From the NCBI GenBank assembly GCA_949316235.1, contig OX438741.1, forward strand, positions 41,894,567-41,958,566: DNA of 64,000 nt. The letters are read 5' to 3'. Below are positions 34,115-46,398 of this stretch, in pieces. Positions within the stretch are counted from its first letter, which is position 1; each line of letters starts with the position of its first letter. A program made the position numbers and the translations under genes. This DNA comes from Oegoconia quadripuncta. Its lineage: Eukaryota; Arthropoda; Insecta; Lepidoptera; Autostichidae. The notes below the pieces were generated by a model. The model did no database searches. It saw only the letters and a program-made list of their open reading frames with translations, and had not been told where the DNA came from.

Positions 34115-34470
34115 TCGATACAAATACAATACAATACAAATGATTTATTTGCTATTGAAAAGGGTACATTATGAAATGTTTCAGTCAGCCACTTTTAGCA
34201 GCATGCAAATATCATTAAAACTATTACAGTAATAATGATTTTTTGGATACTAAATTCATTTACATAATTCAAGTTGATAACATTAATTACTGTTAAATTC
34301 ATAATATCAAATACATTACATAAACGACAATACATTACATAATACGATTTTCGATTTCGGCATTTAATGGCTTACTGTAATAATTGTATAAGTCGTAATA
34401 TAGCTGAGGTATAGCTGAAAATCAGTGTTTTTCTTTTTGAATAATCCCATAACATTCTATAAAATCAGAA
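34115..34470 (-). repeat. LINE 3' end with AATAC-type tail
   Basis: AATACAATACAATACAAATG ATTTATTTG at the left is, on the minus strand, a typical LINE terminus with (TATTG)n tail. The right part ends in a fragment of the 38866 family. Confidence 0.4.
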
Positions 34471-34832
34471 TGACAAGTTTCTCAACACTTTGGTTTTTAA
34501 TTAGGAATCTACATTTCAAATTCACAGCCGCGTCTCAAGGGTCGACCCTGTGCTACAAAATAAAATCGACAAGTTAAGGAAAATGTCTAAATGATCCATG
34601 CTGCATAATGATTGATTGCGTCCAACCAATCATATTGTAATGGTTACATACACACTGCATGATATGACAATGAATAAAATCACATCTGTGTCCTGTAATG
34701 TTTGACGGGGTTTGACGTTTCAAGCTCGATGGATTAGGATGCCTCCGAATTCTTTACCTACCGCGCTAGCATGACCCGCTTGCTGTCACGTTCATGCTTT
34801 GTCCGGGTAAAAGAGACGCAAGTCATTATATA

Positions 34833-35289
34833 GCCCAGGGAAAACAGGGTTTGACCTCGGAAAAACGAATAACCGCGATTTTCTTGAAACATTTAATAAA
34901 GTGTTGTAAATATAGTAACAATTGCTAAAAATTAAGCATTTGTAAGAAACGCAAGTACTAAAACTAAATAAGCTAAAGTTGAAAATAGTGTTCTTTTAAG
35001 AAAAAATGCTCACTTGATGGGTATTTCTTTAAATTCAAAACATTTAGGGAAATTATCGTTACAAAATATTAGATCTCATTTTTATTTCTTAAGCTCGACG
35101 ACATTTTCAACTAAAAACGTATTTATTGTTATTAAGATACAAATTAATAATAGCGTTTTCTAAAAAAAATCTAGACAAAGCTATCGTTTATTTTTTAGGC
35201 TTAATTACACCTCTATAAGATCGCAATTATATAAGTCGGTTCTGAATTATGTTTAGCTAAGCTAATTTTCTACCGCATTTTCCCTGGGC
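34833..35289 (-). mobile_element. MITE-A, full length, upstream of the ZIP coding exon
   Basis: 457 bp, TA|GCCCAGGGAAAAC ... TTTTCCCTGGGC|TA. It lies 109 bases before the acceptor of the exon that carries the start codon. TA target fits a Tc1/mariner-type family, which is inference. Confidence 0.82.
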
Positions 35290-35398
35290 TAATAACTACG
35301 GCATGCAAGCCCAACTGAACAGAAAAAAACTGGGCACTTTTCTTTCTTTTTCTGTTGTTTATCAATTTGATTGACAAGTATTTTCTCTTTGCCCGCAG

Positions 35399-35500
35399 AT
35401 CTGACAGGATATGAACTGAGAAACGTGAAAAGACCCGTCGCAACAACCAATGGATTAAGACCTATTTAACTTTAAGCGATCATTTAGTCTAAGCATTAAA
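35399..35500 (+). other. 5' UTR part of the ZIP transporter exon carrying the start codon
   Basis: A pyrimidine-rich stretch ends in a 3' splice site (GCCCGCAG) at 35391-35398, 102 bases before the ATG at 35501. This indicates at least one further upstream non-coding exon. A MITE-A copy ends only about 110 bases before this acceptor. Confidence 0.6.
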
Positions 35501-38500
35501 ATGTCACACCATTTAGTCACTGTATGTATGTTCTGCTTGCTATGCGCAGCCCACACGTGCGGCTCGCATATAGATAGAAACAATGATATACTATCGTACG
35601 AACCGACGCTAGAAAAGCTGGAGCACCGGTCAGTGTTAGAGGAGAAGAGAAAGTTGGATTCGAGGATACGTTATCATCAGAAGTTGCAAAAAATCAGAAG
35701 TAAAGACAGATCTAAGAGGGATATCAGGAATTTCGACCCGAATAGATTCGTTGAGCAAATATTCTCATTGTACGGCGACCCGGAGAGTATGACGATGAAT
35801 TTGACTGGTTTCAATAATATGCTTGAAATGCTGGACCTACATAAATTAGTTGAAGGTGGTAGTACGGAAAAGACTGAGAGCTACATGTTTGGGGCGTCTG
35901 CTAATGAAGATGTCGTCAATGTAAGTGAACCGAATTTATTTTTTCCCTCGCAGCTATATATGTATAAGCAAATAACTCTTGTTATCAAACAATTATATGT
36001 CCCAATGTGTAAACTGAAAATGACTCAAAAGAACTCGTTTTTTTGTCTATAAATTACTTAAAAAACATTTGACGTTCATAAGTGCATATTGTATTGCCTA
36101 CATGAATAAATGATTTTCATTTCATTTCATATTGTATTTTGACACTACATTAATAATGTAAGCTGACATTAATTTGATGCAATTTTGATTGTAACATCGT
36201 GATATTTAAAGTTGTTCTGGATTAACACAATGGTGTCGTTTTGGTGTCCGAAATAATCGTTGCATAAAATTTTATTTCTATTTTTTATGTCTTAAATATC
36301 TGTACGCCACAACAGGCCGATTTTGTTGGACTACTTACGTATCTACAAAAGAAAACATTATAATATCCAAGATCTAGCAAATGAATAATTTTCTTTCTCA
36401 AACTAAAGGTCGGAATTGACTATTAATCACAGTCCTGTCAAAATATTAATTTTCATTGAGTTTAATCGACCTATTTGAAGCAAATTTTTTGTCAAATATT
36501 AAATTTGACAAATTTGCTGCAAATAGGTCGATAGGTTCATAAGAAAAATATTGCTTAAACATTACTCTTCTTTTTCAGTGTGTAAACAGTGAACAACTGA
36601 TCACAACAGTGAACACAAGGTTAAAAACACACAATCACGGCCACGGTCACGAGGATCACAGTCATGACGAGCACAAAAGGGAAAACACCATAACGAAAGA
36701 CACACTAAATTCAATATGTCCCATTCTCCTATATCAGAAACTAGCTAACACGTCAATAGAAAGAGTGGGATGCCTTAAAGAAAGTAGAACAAATCAAAGA
36801 ATAGGTGCTTCCGAATTAAAATCCACAGATATCAAACTAAAATTAGAGAATGGCCCAAGTAAAAACATGTTTCAAGTGTGGGTTTACTCGTGCCTGAGTA
36901 TAACAGTTATCAGTGCCTGTGGTCTTTTAGGGGTTGCAGTGATACCTATTATGCATAAAACTTACTACAATCATTTACTTCAGTTCTTAGTAGCTCTCGC
37001 TGTTGGCACATTATGCGGCGACGCGTTATTGCATTTGATGCCACACGCTATGAGTCCAATGCACGACCATAGTCACGATTCCGATACTGCAGTAGATTCT
37101 AGAATATCTCACGATGATGGCATGTGGAAGGGGCTGGCGGCCATGTTAGGAGTAGTGTTCTTCTATTTCACCGAAAAGGGTCTAACTGTTGTCGTTGAGT
37201 GGAGGAAACGTCGCCAGAAACTCGAGGAGGACAAATTACCAAGCAGAGTGCGTGTGTTGAAGGATGACAATGCTGGTGGTTGCTCAGGATCGAAAGCAGT
37301 CATAACAAATTCAACATCAAACTCCTTGATGAAAATCTTCAAGAGAGACGAAAAGGGTGATCCAACAACGAAAACTTGCAAACACAAGTACTCTGAATAT
37401 CCGTATTGCTACGATGAAATAGACACGGATACTCATGATGATCACCATTTGAGAGATGGTCAGATACCGCCGAGTCCTAAATCGAACAACCACAACTCGG
37501 TTAGCGTAGTGTCCTCTATAGCCATCAACCCGGAAGGCAAAGAGGAGCCGACTGCTAAGGATTGGTTGCTGAAATCGGAACCTAATCCCGCCGTGGTGGA
37601 GATGAACAATATTAAACATAAAGAGGATGGAATGAAGGATTTGAAGGACGGTGATAGTTACACTGTCATATTGAGGTAAGTTGAACATTCAAATCCCCGA
37701 TCTTAAATAAATATACATTTATTTATCAAATTGAAACTTTGGCCCGTATTAATAAACCATACTCAAGGTTGAGAACAGTCTTGTGACCGGTCTCAAGTAA
37801 ACGTGTTGATTAATAAACCTAACTTGAGACCTGAAAAGCACGTGCATACTCAAGCAGTACTCACTTGAGAGGTGCGCGAATTAATAAACGAAACTCAAGA
37901 CTATCATTCATTCGCCGCGAGGCGAATTCTTGAGAAGTGATCTCAGCTGAGTAGACATCAAGATTGGTTTATAAACTAGCACGTAGCTTGAGGTAGCGTC
38001 AACTGCTTAAGACGCATCTCGGGTGATAGAGCCTCAAGAATTGTATTGAGATTGTTTTATTAATACGGGCCTTAGTTATTTATTACCTATTATCATATAA
38101 AACAAAACAAGGGGACTGATAATCGTTATTAGAAACCGAACCTCGGAGGATCTCAACATATACAGCGCTGACTCCATAGCCTAGCAGTATATTGGTCAAA
38201 ATTACTACAGGTTTTAATAAATACCTATATTTTTGGTTTAAATTATAGCACACCTGAAGAAACTAATCTGAATTTTTCAAGATAGCCTTGTATATCTGTC
38301 GTTATAAGCCAGCGCCATCCACTTTTATTGGATTTTGAGATTTTCCGAGGTACGATTTCTATTTTGTAGTATGGCGATTGTCAGTCATTCTGTATTATTG
38401 ATGCATGCTATTATGCAACAAAAAAACATTATAGCTCACACATGACTGTTAAGATTGGTGAAGTAAATGAAGCAGATGGATACACGTGAAATGGTAGCTT

Positions 38501-41500
38501 TATTAAGGAAGAGAGCATTCCCATTTCCCACCGCAGTGAGCTCCCTGCGCAGTATGTTTTAATAATAGGATTCAATTTCTTTCGTAGACACTTGACATCA
38601 TTTTGTCCTATGAATACAATGATGAGTAGTCAATGCAAGACAAAAATCAGTTACAAACCTAACCTACCGATTATGTAAGTGGTTTGAAAGGGAGAACTAC
38701 CCACTTTTATTTAATTTGGTTTTGTTATGGCATGTCTGAGTTCATGCAGCTTTTTAACCCCCATCTAGAAGTTTGTAATATGAAATATTACACACATTTT
38801 TGAAGCCGTTTCGCACTGTTAAATGATATATGATCATGCATGAAACAGATCACAAGATAGATAGATAAATCGTTTATTTGTATCTCCAGTCACACACATA
38901 CCATAATTTTATAACATTTCATAAAAGTAACATCAGGATACAGTATGTGTGTGCTACAGCCGTAAAAAAGGGTCATAGCTCAGTGTGAATAATTGCTCAG
39001 AGAGCAAAACACTGATTTTCAACTATTACCCTCGAGGAGTCACTGGTACAAAAGAGAACAACCAGACAAGCATATTTTACTGTGCGCGTCAGTGAATAAT
39101 GTCACGTAGGTATATGTGTATTCAAATGCAGTATAGGTGCTCAAATAGATACAGATACACTGTCGGTAGATTGGAACAAATAAGTAAATAAATATGATAA
39201 TTAGCTTACAAAAGATTGAGACAACGACATACATTCAAAATTAAGATTCAATAATAAAAAAATAAAACGGATCACAATACACAATATATTATTACGTTGT
39301 TAGTTATACCCTCATATTTAGTTTTTCTATCAACTTTTACTTATCGATAGAGAAGCAATATTCAATGATAGATATAGCGCAAAACGGCCATTTTGCACTG
39401 TTTGTGTGAGCTCCCTATAAAACACAGATAATCTCCACATTGTCAGGCATGGCTTTTATCTGCAATAGCTTCTGTATGTTTATAGAAGTGCCATAATTTA
39501 AATATATCAGTTTTATCAGCAAAAAAAAACAGATCTCCGTATTGCATTACTAAATAGGTGTTCTTGTTAAGGCTACAAATGTACAGTTAATGTCTATTTG
39601 ATAGTGATAACCTTTCTCTGCATAGCACCGAACTGATACTCGTCCATGTTTTGCCATCGGCACTATGCAATTCAATCTGTTAGTGCCTCGGGCCAGTGCT
39701 GTAAAGTATGTAGTAGTTAAGTGGGCACTGTTACTAAAGAAGTACACAAAATACAAAACATGGAAATAGTGACAGAAAGTATAAAAGTACAAAAGTATGT
39801 GTGTGTTGCAGTTGAACTAACGGGCCATAGGTCAGTGCCAGATTGCTCAAGAGCAGAACATCGATTTTCACCTATTTCATATGATATCAGAATGACCTTG
39901 TAAATATATAAAACACTAGAAGCTCAATCTTTCCGAGGTAAATGGTTGTCAGGCATTAATAAGACATGCGTCCCTCAGGGAGCACTCTCGCGCTCACCAC
40001 GGCCACTCGCACGCCCACGGCCACGTGCACGCGCCGCCCTCCTCCATAGCGTCTGTGGCCTGGATGGTCATCATGGGCGACGGCCTGCACAATTTCACCG
40101 ATGGAATGGCCATAGGTGAGTTAACACAGGATTGGGCCTTTTGGCGGGATCTCGGCGAGTGAAGTTGCATTTTTCTTTATAATTCTTATAATTTGTGCAT
40201 TCTAACTTTTGAAGCTTAATAATGGCAGAATATTGTGCAGCAAACGTTAGTGTTGGTGTACAGGTGAAAGGAAGTGTAAATTAAAGTGCGTAACGGAGCT
40301 TTCAAGGTTCCCACAAGAAGCCACCAAAATCTTTTGTAAAGCATTCTGCCACTTTACTGAAGAATGACTTGACCGTGACTAGACTCTGTATACGCCAAGT
40401 ATACGACGAATTACTTGTTTTGACTGAGACTGACTTATAAACTGAAGAGATAAAATTTTTCACACGAAACTGGCAGTAATGTCCCTCGACAGTGAGGTTG
40501 ACTGGTTGCCATCCTCAAAAATAAGAAGAAGAGTTAACACAGATAACCCACGATGAGAATTTTCTGGAATCTTCCAGTTCGCCCGAAGCTCTGTGAAATC
40601 TCGCGATGTGACGTCACACTTGTTACTAGATTTCATCCAACATTGACGGACGTTGATTAGATAGCCGGTTCTCTAATTTTTTGGGGGTTTTAGATAAGCA
40701 CGCTTCTGCCCTCGGCTTTATTATTATTTATTTTTTTATGCACGACGGGTTCGTACTTGACCTCAATCACACCTGATGTTAAGTGAAGATGAGATTGAAG
40801 GTGGAAGCGTACTGACCCGGAAACCCCAACACATTTGGGGGACTAGCTATCTTATCTCTGACAACCGGAACACAACAATGCTATTAACATTGCTGCTTGG
40901 CGGCAGATTTAAATAAGATGGTGGTAGCTAGCCAGGCGGACCTTTTTAAATGCCCTGCCACCAACCAAACCGGGCTGGGGATCCAACCCGCGACCTGCGT
41001 ATCGTAAACTCAGTGTTGTTCACATTGAGCCACGGAGGCGGTTAAAGTTCGTCCCAAAGCCATAAGCCTGTTCAAACTTAAACTTTATACAAGATATCAT
41101 TTGTTGAATGTCAATTAAAATGTATTGGAAATAATAATATGGCTTAAGCATTCTCTGTCGGTCAGTATACGACCGATTGGTGTAGTGGATAGTGACCCTG
41201 TCAGTGAAACCAACGGTTGCGGGTTCGAATCCCGCGACGGGTAAATGTTTGTGTGATGAATATGAACATTTTTTCCTGAGTCATGGATGTTTATATAAAT
41301 ATTTATGTATGTTTATCCGTTATATAGTATCCATAGTACAAGCTTTGCTTAGTTTGGGACTAGATGATTGGTGTAAGTGTCCGAAATATTTATTATTATT
41401 ATATCCAAGCTACTACCTGCATGTGCCTCACTATATCGCGCGAAGAGTTTAGAAACCTCGTGATGATGACTTGATATAATGTACATCGAAAGAAATGGGA

Positions 41501-44500
41501 GTTTTCATGGCATGTAATCGTGTTTCAGGTGCAGCGTTCGCGTCCAACATCGCTGGAGGATTCTCTACGGCCATCGCAGTGCTGTGCCACGAGCTGCCTC
41601 ACGAATTGGGTGAGATTACGCTTCTATATCAACAATATAAGAAACAGTGTTTGGAAGTCCTGTCGGACATTGGTGGTACTTAAGTTTTAAATTAATTGGT
41701 TCGGATTGCTTTTCTGCCTTTGCAGTTATATATAAAATTGTCGTGGATAACGGAATTGGTTACACAATGACCTCCATTGTCTACATATAAGATTGTAAAA
41801 CATAATTGTATTGTGTAGCTGTTAGTTGTCCTGAATAAAATAAAATAAAAATATGGCGTTTGATGGCTTACAGCTTGAACATATACAGCTTGAAAAGAAA
41901 ATAGATTATTCGCTACAAGTAGACACACATACATCAAATGTACAAAACAAACTTCACATATAAAAAATTAAAAAGAACAAACTATAAAACATGTAAAGAT
42001 AAACACAACAATTTTGTGCGCCGTGGCAAAGAGGAGTGGGACTCAGCATTATGCTCAGCTCCAAGAGCTGGGCGCTGTTCTTCCGTCCCACCCTCGGAGA
42101 GGAATCTGTAAAATGAGTGTGTGTTAATAATATCTTATCTTATCTAAATCTGCCGCCAAGCAGCAATGTTAATAGCATTGTTGTATTCCGGTTGTCAGGG
42201 ATAAAATAGCCAGTCGCCCAAATGTGTTGGGGTTTCCGGGTCAGTACGCTACCATCTTCGACCTCATCTTCACTTAACATCAGGTGTGATTGATGTGCTT
42301 GTTATGTACCAGAAAAGTATTGTGTCATTGTAATGTGGCTATGAATAGACGATAGAACATATTGGTTCGATTTTGATGGCCGAGTGCAGTGGCTAGTGAC
42401 CCTGCAAGAAAGCAACAGTTGTCAGTTCGAATCCCACGTTTGTGTGATGGATACGAATATTTCCGATTCGTGAATACGTAACCTTAGTCACCTCTGTTTT
42501 GGTTTCTTGCTGTTTGGTTTGTATAAATTTGGTTTCTGTGGTTTGTATAAATGGACTTTTAAGATTAAGTATCCTCTTGTTTCCAGGTGACTTCGCCGTT
42601 CTTCTCAAGGCCGGGATGTCTGTGAAGCGGGCGGTGTGCTACAACATCCTGTCGTCCGCTCTCTGCCTCGCCGGGATGGTGTGCGGGGTGTTGGCCGGCC
42701 ATGCCCCCTCCGCCACCAGGTGGCTGTTCGCGTGCGCGGCCGGCATGTTCCTGTACATCGCGCTCGTTGATATGGTGAGTGATAAGTATTTTTATTTATT
42801 TGGGACAGTTAACAAGAGTGTACATAGTTACATTATTAACAATATCTGTAGGTATTAAGTATATACACAGTCCACGACACTATCCACAAGGTAAGTAACA
42901 CAGTATTTCACAGAGCTTACAATTTATGAAGTTTACAATAAGTACATCCGTATCATTACAATGTTACAATGTGCTGCTACACAAACCAAACAATATAAAT
43001 ATTACCCGTGCAATAATATAAAAAGTAGTCCAAGAAAGATGTCACACTGTTTGAGGGCTTCATGGCTCCATCTTGTTGACGATGATACTGCCAAGGTCGA
43101 GGGAAATGCCGAGAAAGGTTAGAAATATGTGAGTAGAATAAACAGAAAGAGAAAACTTAGTTGAGAGTGCTGTAACTACTGATAGATCAATAAATATTAG
43201 GTCCTTACTAGGGATTGCAATCCAGCGGCGTTTTCAATCCAGCGGAATTTTTGCTGGATTGACCTGAATCCAGCTGGATCCTGCGCGGATCCAGCAAAAC
43301 GTGGAACGAAAATAAAAAGACGACATTTTTAAGACTTTTTTTATTAATTTGTACTTCTTACGATAATCTTTGAAATCTTCCACTCATTTGGTGATATCTT
43401 ATATTAATTTGCTTTGGTTTTTTAATAATTTAAGATCAAAATAATCAACATAAAATTAAATAACAAACATATAACCTTATATTCATATAACATTTAAGAT
43501 AATGTTTCTAAGTAAGCACTATCTTATTAATTACGCTTATGTTTAATGATAGGACGGCTAATCAGTAGCAATCAGTCTCACAAATTCTTTTAAAATTAAC
43601 TTAATTAACATTCTTTTAAAAAAGGACCGTAACAATAACACTATTTTAATTTTCAATAGTATTTTTGTATCAAACAAAAAAAGCTTTGAAATAATCTTCT
43701 CTCCGCTCGTTAATCCTTAATAATTAAGCAGTTTAAAGTCTGACGATAAGAGACTACTTCTTTTTTTGAATTCTCTGAAAGTAAGACCTTAGAAAACAAA
43801 TTTTATCTATAGTCTTATCTCCCAACCTGCTTCGCACAGAACTGCATATGTAGCCAGCTGCTGAAAATGCCCTTTCGGCCTCTACACTGGTCGGTTTTAA
43901 GGTCATTGAATACTCATAAACCATTGATAAATGTTCACCTCGCACTCCTTCGCTCTCATAAACGCTCATTTCTTTTTTCAGGATCTTTTCGTAATCTAAT
44001 TGACCACTTGGCTTTTGTTTATTAAAGTTCTCCTTCTCTCTTTTAAACAAGTCTCTCAAACAACAACCAACACGCACTTCATATGCACTTTAGTGACACA
44101 AAGACACTTTCTATCGAGACGAGAGCAGTTATTCAACTCATCAACTGTCTTTGATTTATAAAATAAACAACATAAAGGGGGCGGGCGGCGTTGCCTTTCA
44201 TGCGGCACGTGCTATGGTGACAGAACGGCAACGTTGCCGCGCCGATTCGAAAATGGCTGCAACTCAAAACTAAACAATAGAAATTTATACGTTTGCGGAT
44301 CCGCATCGCTGGATCAAAATGTATGCTGGATCCAGCATGTTTAAAAAGGCGCTGGATCCAGCTGGATTGCTGTACGCTGGATCCAGCAATTGCAATCCCT
44401 AGTCCTTACCTATGAAATTGGCGTTTTGTATGAAGAATTTCATTCAGACTGTTTTCTCCATACAAACATTTTTGATTTTTTTTTGGGAACGGCAATTCCA

Positions 44501-46398
44501 AATTTAGCTAAACTTTGTGTGTGTTATCAGATAACATTAAGTTAAGTATAGGCAGCGTTAATTTTTAAAAGTAACCGCTTTATAAAAGTTTCAGCGAATC
44601 TAAGAAATGATTATGGGAAGCACATGAAGAGAGCTCTGTTAATTTTTTTTTATTGTGTGATTAGACAAAGCTGCGAAGCTTTTGTTCATTAAATAATATT
44701 TTGTTGTTGACGACCTGTTTGGTGTGCTGGTAAGCAACTCTGGTCACTATACCAAAAGGTTGCGGGTTCGAATCCCGCTAGGAGCATATGTTTGCGTGAT
44801 GAATACGGACATTTGTACCCGAATTATGGATGTTTTCATTTATAATAAGTATATATTCACATAAAACAATGTATTTATGTAGTATATTAACCATCTGGTA
44901 TCCACGACACAAGCTTATAGTTGCTTACTGTGGAACTAGATGGCGCTGTTTGTGTCTAAAAAAATATATAATTTGATACTTTTGGGAGTCAATTCATTTG
45001 ATTTAAATTTAATTAACATAAAAGAGGCTGACTGAATAATATTTGTACTATTTCATTTTATTAGGTCTGCCCTTAACACATTTCTCTTCTGCCATCACCT
45101 CTGATTCCGTTTGGGATTCCGATAAAAAAAAAATATTAACACCGATTCTGATTTTAGTTCCGATAAGCCACCTCCATAACTTCCCTAGTCTGTGGTATAT
45201 GTTGGGGCTCCCAACGTCTTTAGCATATCCTGTGGTAAAAATTTGATAACAGAAGGCAGTGGTTATATCTCAACTACAAATATCAGCTTTGAGTGTATAG
45301 TGCCAGGTGTGATTGAGGTCAAATACGAATCCGTCGTGCATAAAAAAAAATTGTCCGATTTTTCATCTCAATTCCAACAGCTGTCAATTGCGATAGAACA
45401 GAAGTCAGATATAAACCTTTTTATTTCTGTTTTTTTTATCAATAATTGTGAATAAACGACTCCTCTACACGATATATAAAAATTGTTGTAACCTTTCTAG
45501 ATTGTAAATGACTGATTGAAAAAAGACAAACCCTCTGACTTTCTCGCTAGCTCTTCTCAGTAGTGGTCGCGTTCCGAGCTAGTGGTAGTTTAAAAGACAA
45601 GTGACGTTCATAAGTGCATATTGTATTGCCTACATGAATAAATGATTTTCATTTCATTTCATCTAAATCTAACTACCCGTAAGGAGTATACTGATATGTG
45701 CTAATTGCCTACCAACTCTCTTTACAATAGTAGCTTGTATTGTATCTCAGTTGATATATTTTTTGTGCCAAGTGGAGCCCGAACACTAATAAAAAAAATT
45801 ATATTGCCATATTTTATCGTAAATTTTTATCAATAATAGTGCAATCAATTTATTAGCCTGGTCACACCATGAAACTTCAGATTTCCAAATAATTTTGACG
45901 ACCGATTGGTGTAGTGGATAGTGACCCTGTCGGCGAAACCAACGGTTGCGGGTTCGAATCTCGCGAGGGGTAAATGTTTGAATGATGAATACGTACATTT
46001 ATTCCCGAGCCATGGATGTTAATGTAAATATTTATGTATGTTTATCCGTTATCTAGTATCTATAGTACAAGCTTTGCTTAGTTTGGGACTAGTTGATTGG
46101 TGTAAATGCTCCAAATTTTGAAAAAACAAATCAGACTTATAAGTGTTTCAAAAGGCTGTCTTTGCTCGATGCTTTAGAGCATGGAGCCCTATTCAAGCTT
46201 TGTTATTGTACTACCGTAGTACTGTTTGGAATTCATGTATGCCCTTTTCTTTTACAGATGCCAGAATTAAGCACATCGCACAGTAAAGAAGGTACCTTAT
46301 GCCAATGCATTCTCCAGCTGATGGGGCTGGCTACGGGCATCGGAATAATGTTGGTCATAGCCCTGTACGAGCACGACCTTAAGAACTTGTTTGGATAA
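35501..46398 (+). CDS. ZIP zinc transporter, LIV-1 subfamily (six coding exons, complete)
   Basis: Spliced CDS 35501-35920, 36579-37675, 39979-40115, 41529-41609, 42587-42774, 46258-46398: 2064 nt, 687 residues. All introns begin GT (GTAAGT or GTGAG) and end AG, and phases match. Seen: hydrophobic signal peptide in the first ~20 residues; an acidic/basic ectodomain; His-rich runs near residues 157-173, 302-306 and 508-523; CPILLY at ~187-192; about eight membrane segments (first three near 238-264, 270-296 and 322-346); HNFTDG at 543-548 and HELPHE at 572-577, the metal-site motifs of membrane segments 4 and 5. Family knowledge: LIV-1 ZIPs import Zn(2+), sometimes other divalent metals, into the cytosol from outside or from organelles. 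HELPHE and the CPxLLY motif place it with SLC39A6/A10 and insect foi-like proteins; which paralogue is uncertain. The ATG at 35501 is chosen because a signal peptide follows it directly. Confidence 0.93.
36070..36131 (+). repeat. LINE tail, copy 1 (ZIP intron 1)
   Basis: About 60 bases (GACGTTCATAAGTGCATATT ... ending in repeated TTTCAT) identical to 45604-45663. Confidence 0.7.
36466..36531. repeat. Long hairpin before ZIP exon 2
   Basis: Arms 36466-36497 and 36503-36531 are near-perfect complements (TCGACCTATTTG...) with a 5-base loop. It ends 47 bases before the exon 2 acceptor boundary. Confidence 0.75.
37741..38071 (+). mobile_element. MITE-B in intron 2 of the ZIP gene (331 bp)
   Basis: GGCCCGTATTAATAAACC ... 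TTTTATTAATACGGGCC. The motif TTAATAAAC recurs about every 70 bases in the left half and inverted in the right half. Right flank TTA, left flank TTT. Confidence 0.82.
38866..39032 (-). repeat. LINE 3' UTR fragment in intron 2 of the ZIP gene
   Basis: Starts with a GATA repeat (AGATAGATAGATAAATCG) then TTTATTTGTATCTCCAGTCA; on the minus strand this is a (TATC)n LINE tail. A related piece follows at 39781-39905. Confidence 0.6.
40731..41043 (-). repeat. SINE2, full length, in intron 3 of the ZIP gene
   Basis: Complete from T-run and GCACGACGGGTTCGTACTTG to the head complement GAGCCACGGAGGCGG. It is antisense to the ZIP transcript. Confidence 0.9.
41168..41405 (+). repeat. SINE4 (sister of SINE1) in intron 3 of the ZIP gene
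   Basis: Head GACCGATTGGTGTAGTGGAT, B box GGTTCGAATCCC, body GAGTCATGGATGTTTATATA, 3' part TTTGGGACTAGATGATTGGT and a TTATT end. Confidence 0.88.
42126..42297 (+). repeat. SINE2 body fragment in intron 4 of the ZIP gene
   Basis: TTATCTTATCTAAATCTGCC through CAGGTGTGATTGA; no head and no A-tail. Confidence 0.8.
42373..42460 (+). repeat. SINE4-like head fragment in intron 4 of the ZIP gene
   Basis: GTGGCTAGTGACCCTG and AGTTCGAATCCCACG then TTTGTGTGATGGATACGAAT; degenerate. Confidence 0.65.
43209..44401 (-). mobile_element. Non-autonomous hAT transposon in intron 5 of the ZIP gene
   Basis: 1193 bp with terminal inverted repeats beginning TAGGGATTGCAAT at both ends and a perfect 8-bp target duplication GTCCTTAC (43201-43208 and 44402-44409). 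Both subterminal regions are crowded with GGATCCAGC/GCTGGATCC motifs, the kind of repeated transposase-binding site found in hAT elements. The inside codes for only the C-terminal part of a transposase. Confidence 0.93.
43754..44077 (-). pseudogene. hAT transposase, C-terminal dimerisation domain only
   Basis: A 107-codon open frame. Its C-terminal half, including LKPTSVEAERAFSAAG and RSRLGDKTIDKICFLRSY, is the conserved hAT C-terminal dimerisation region. The BED zinc finger and most of the catalytic core are absent, so it cannot be an active transposase. It might still bind a full-length partner; that is speculation. Confidence 0.8.
44709..44975 (+). repeat. SINE1 in intron 5 of the ZIP gene
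   Basis: GACGACCTGTTTGGTGTGCT head, GGTTCGAATCCC B box, GTGGAACTAGATGGCGCTG. It is 300 bases downstream of the hAT element. Confidence 0.88.
45304..45353 (+). repeat. SINE2 3' end fragment in intron 5 of the ZIP gene
   Basis: CAGGTGTGATTGAGGTCAAA, CCGTCGTGCAT and an A-run. Confidence 0.75.
45604..45663 (+). repeat. LINE tail, copy 2 (ZIP intron 5)
   Basis: Same segment as at 36070, ending in (ATTTC)n. Confidence 0.7.
45897..46118 (+). repeat. SINE4, full length, just before ZIP exon 6
   Basis: Head GACCGATTGGTGTAGTGGAT, B box GGTTCGAATCTC, 3' part GGGACTAGTTGATTGGTGTA. It ends 140 bases before the last coding exon. Confidence 0.85.

Noticed and set aside
37163..37688. Minus-strand frames opposite ZIP exon 2
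   Set aside because: Shadow frames of a well-supported coding exon.
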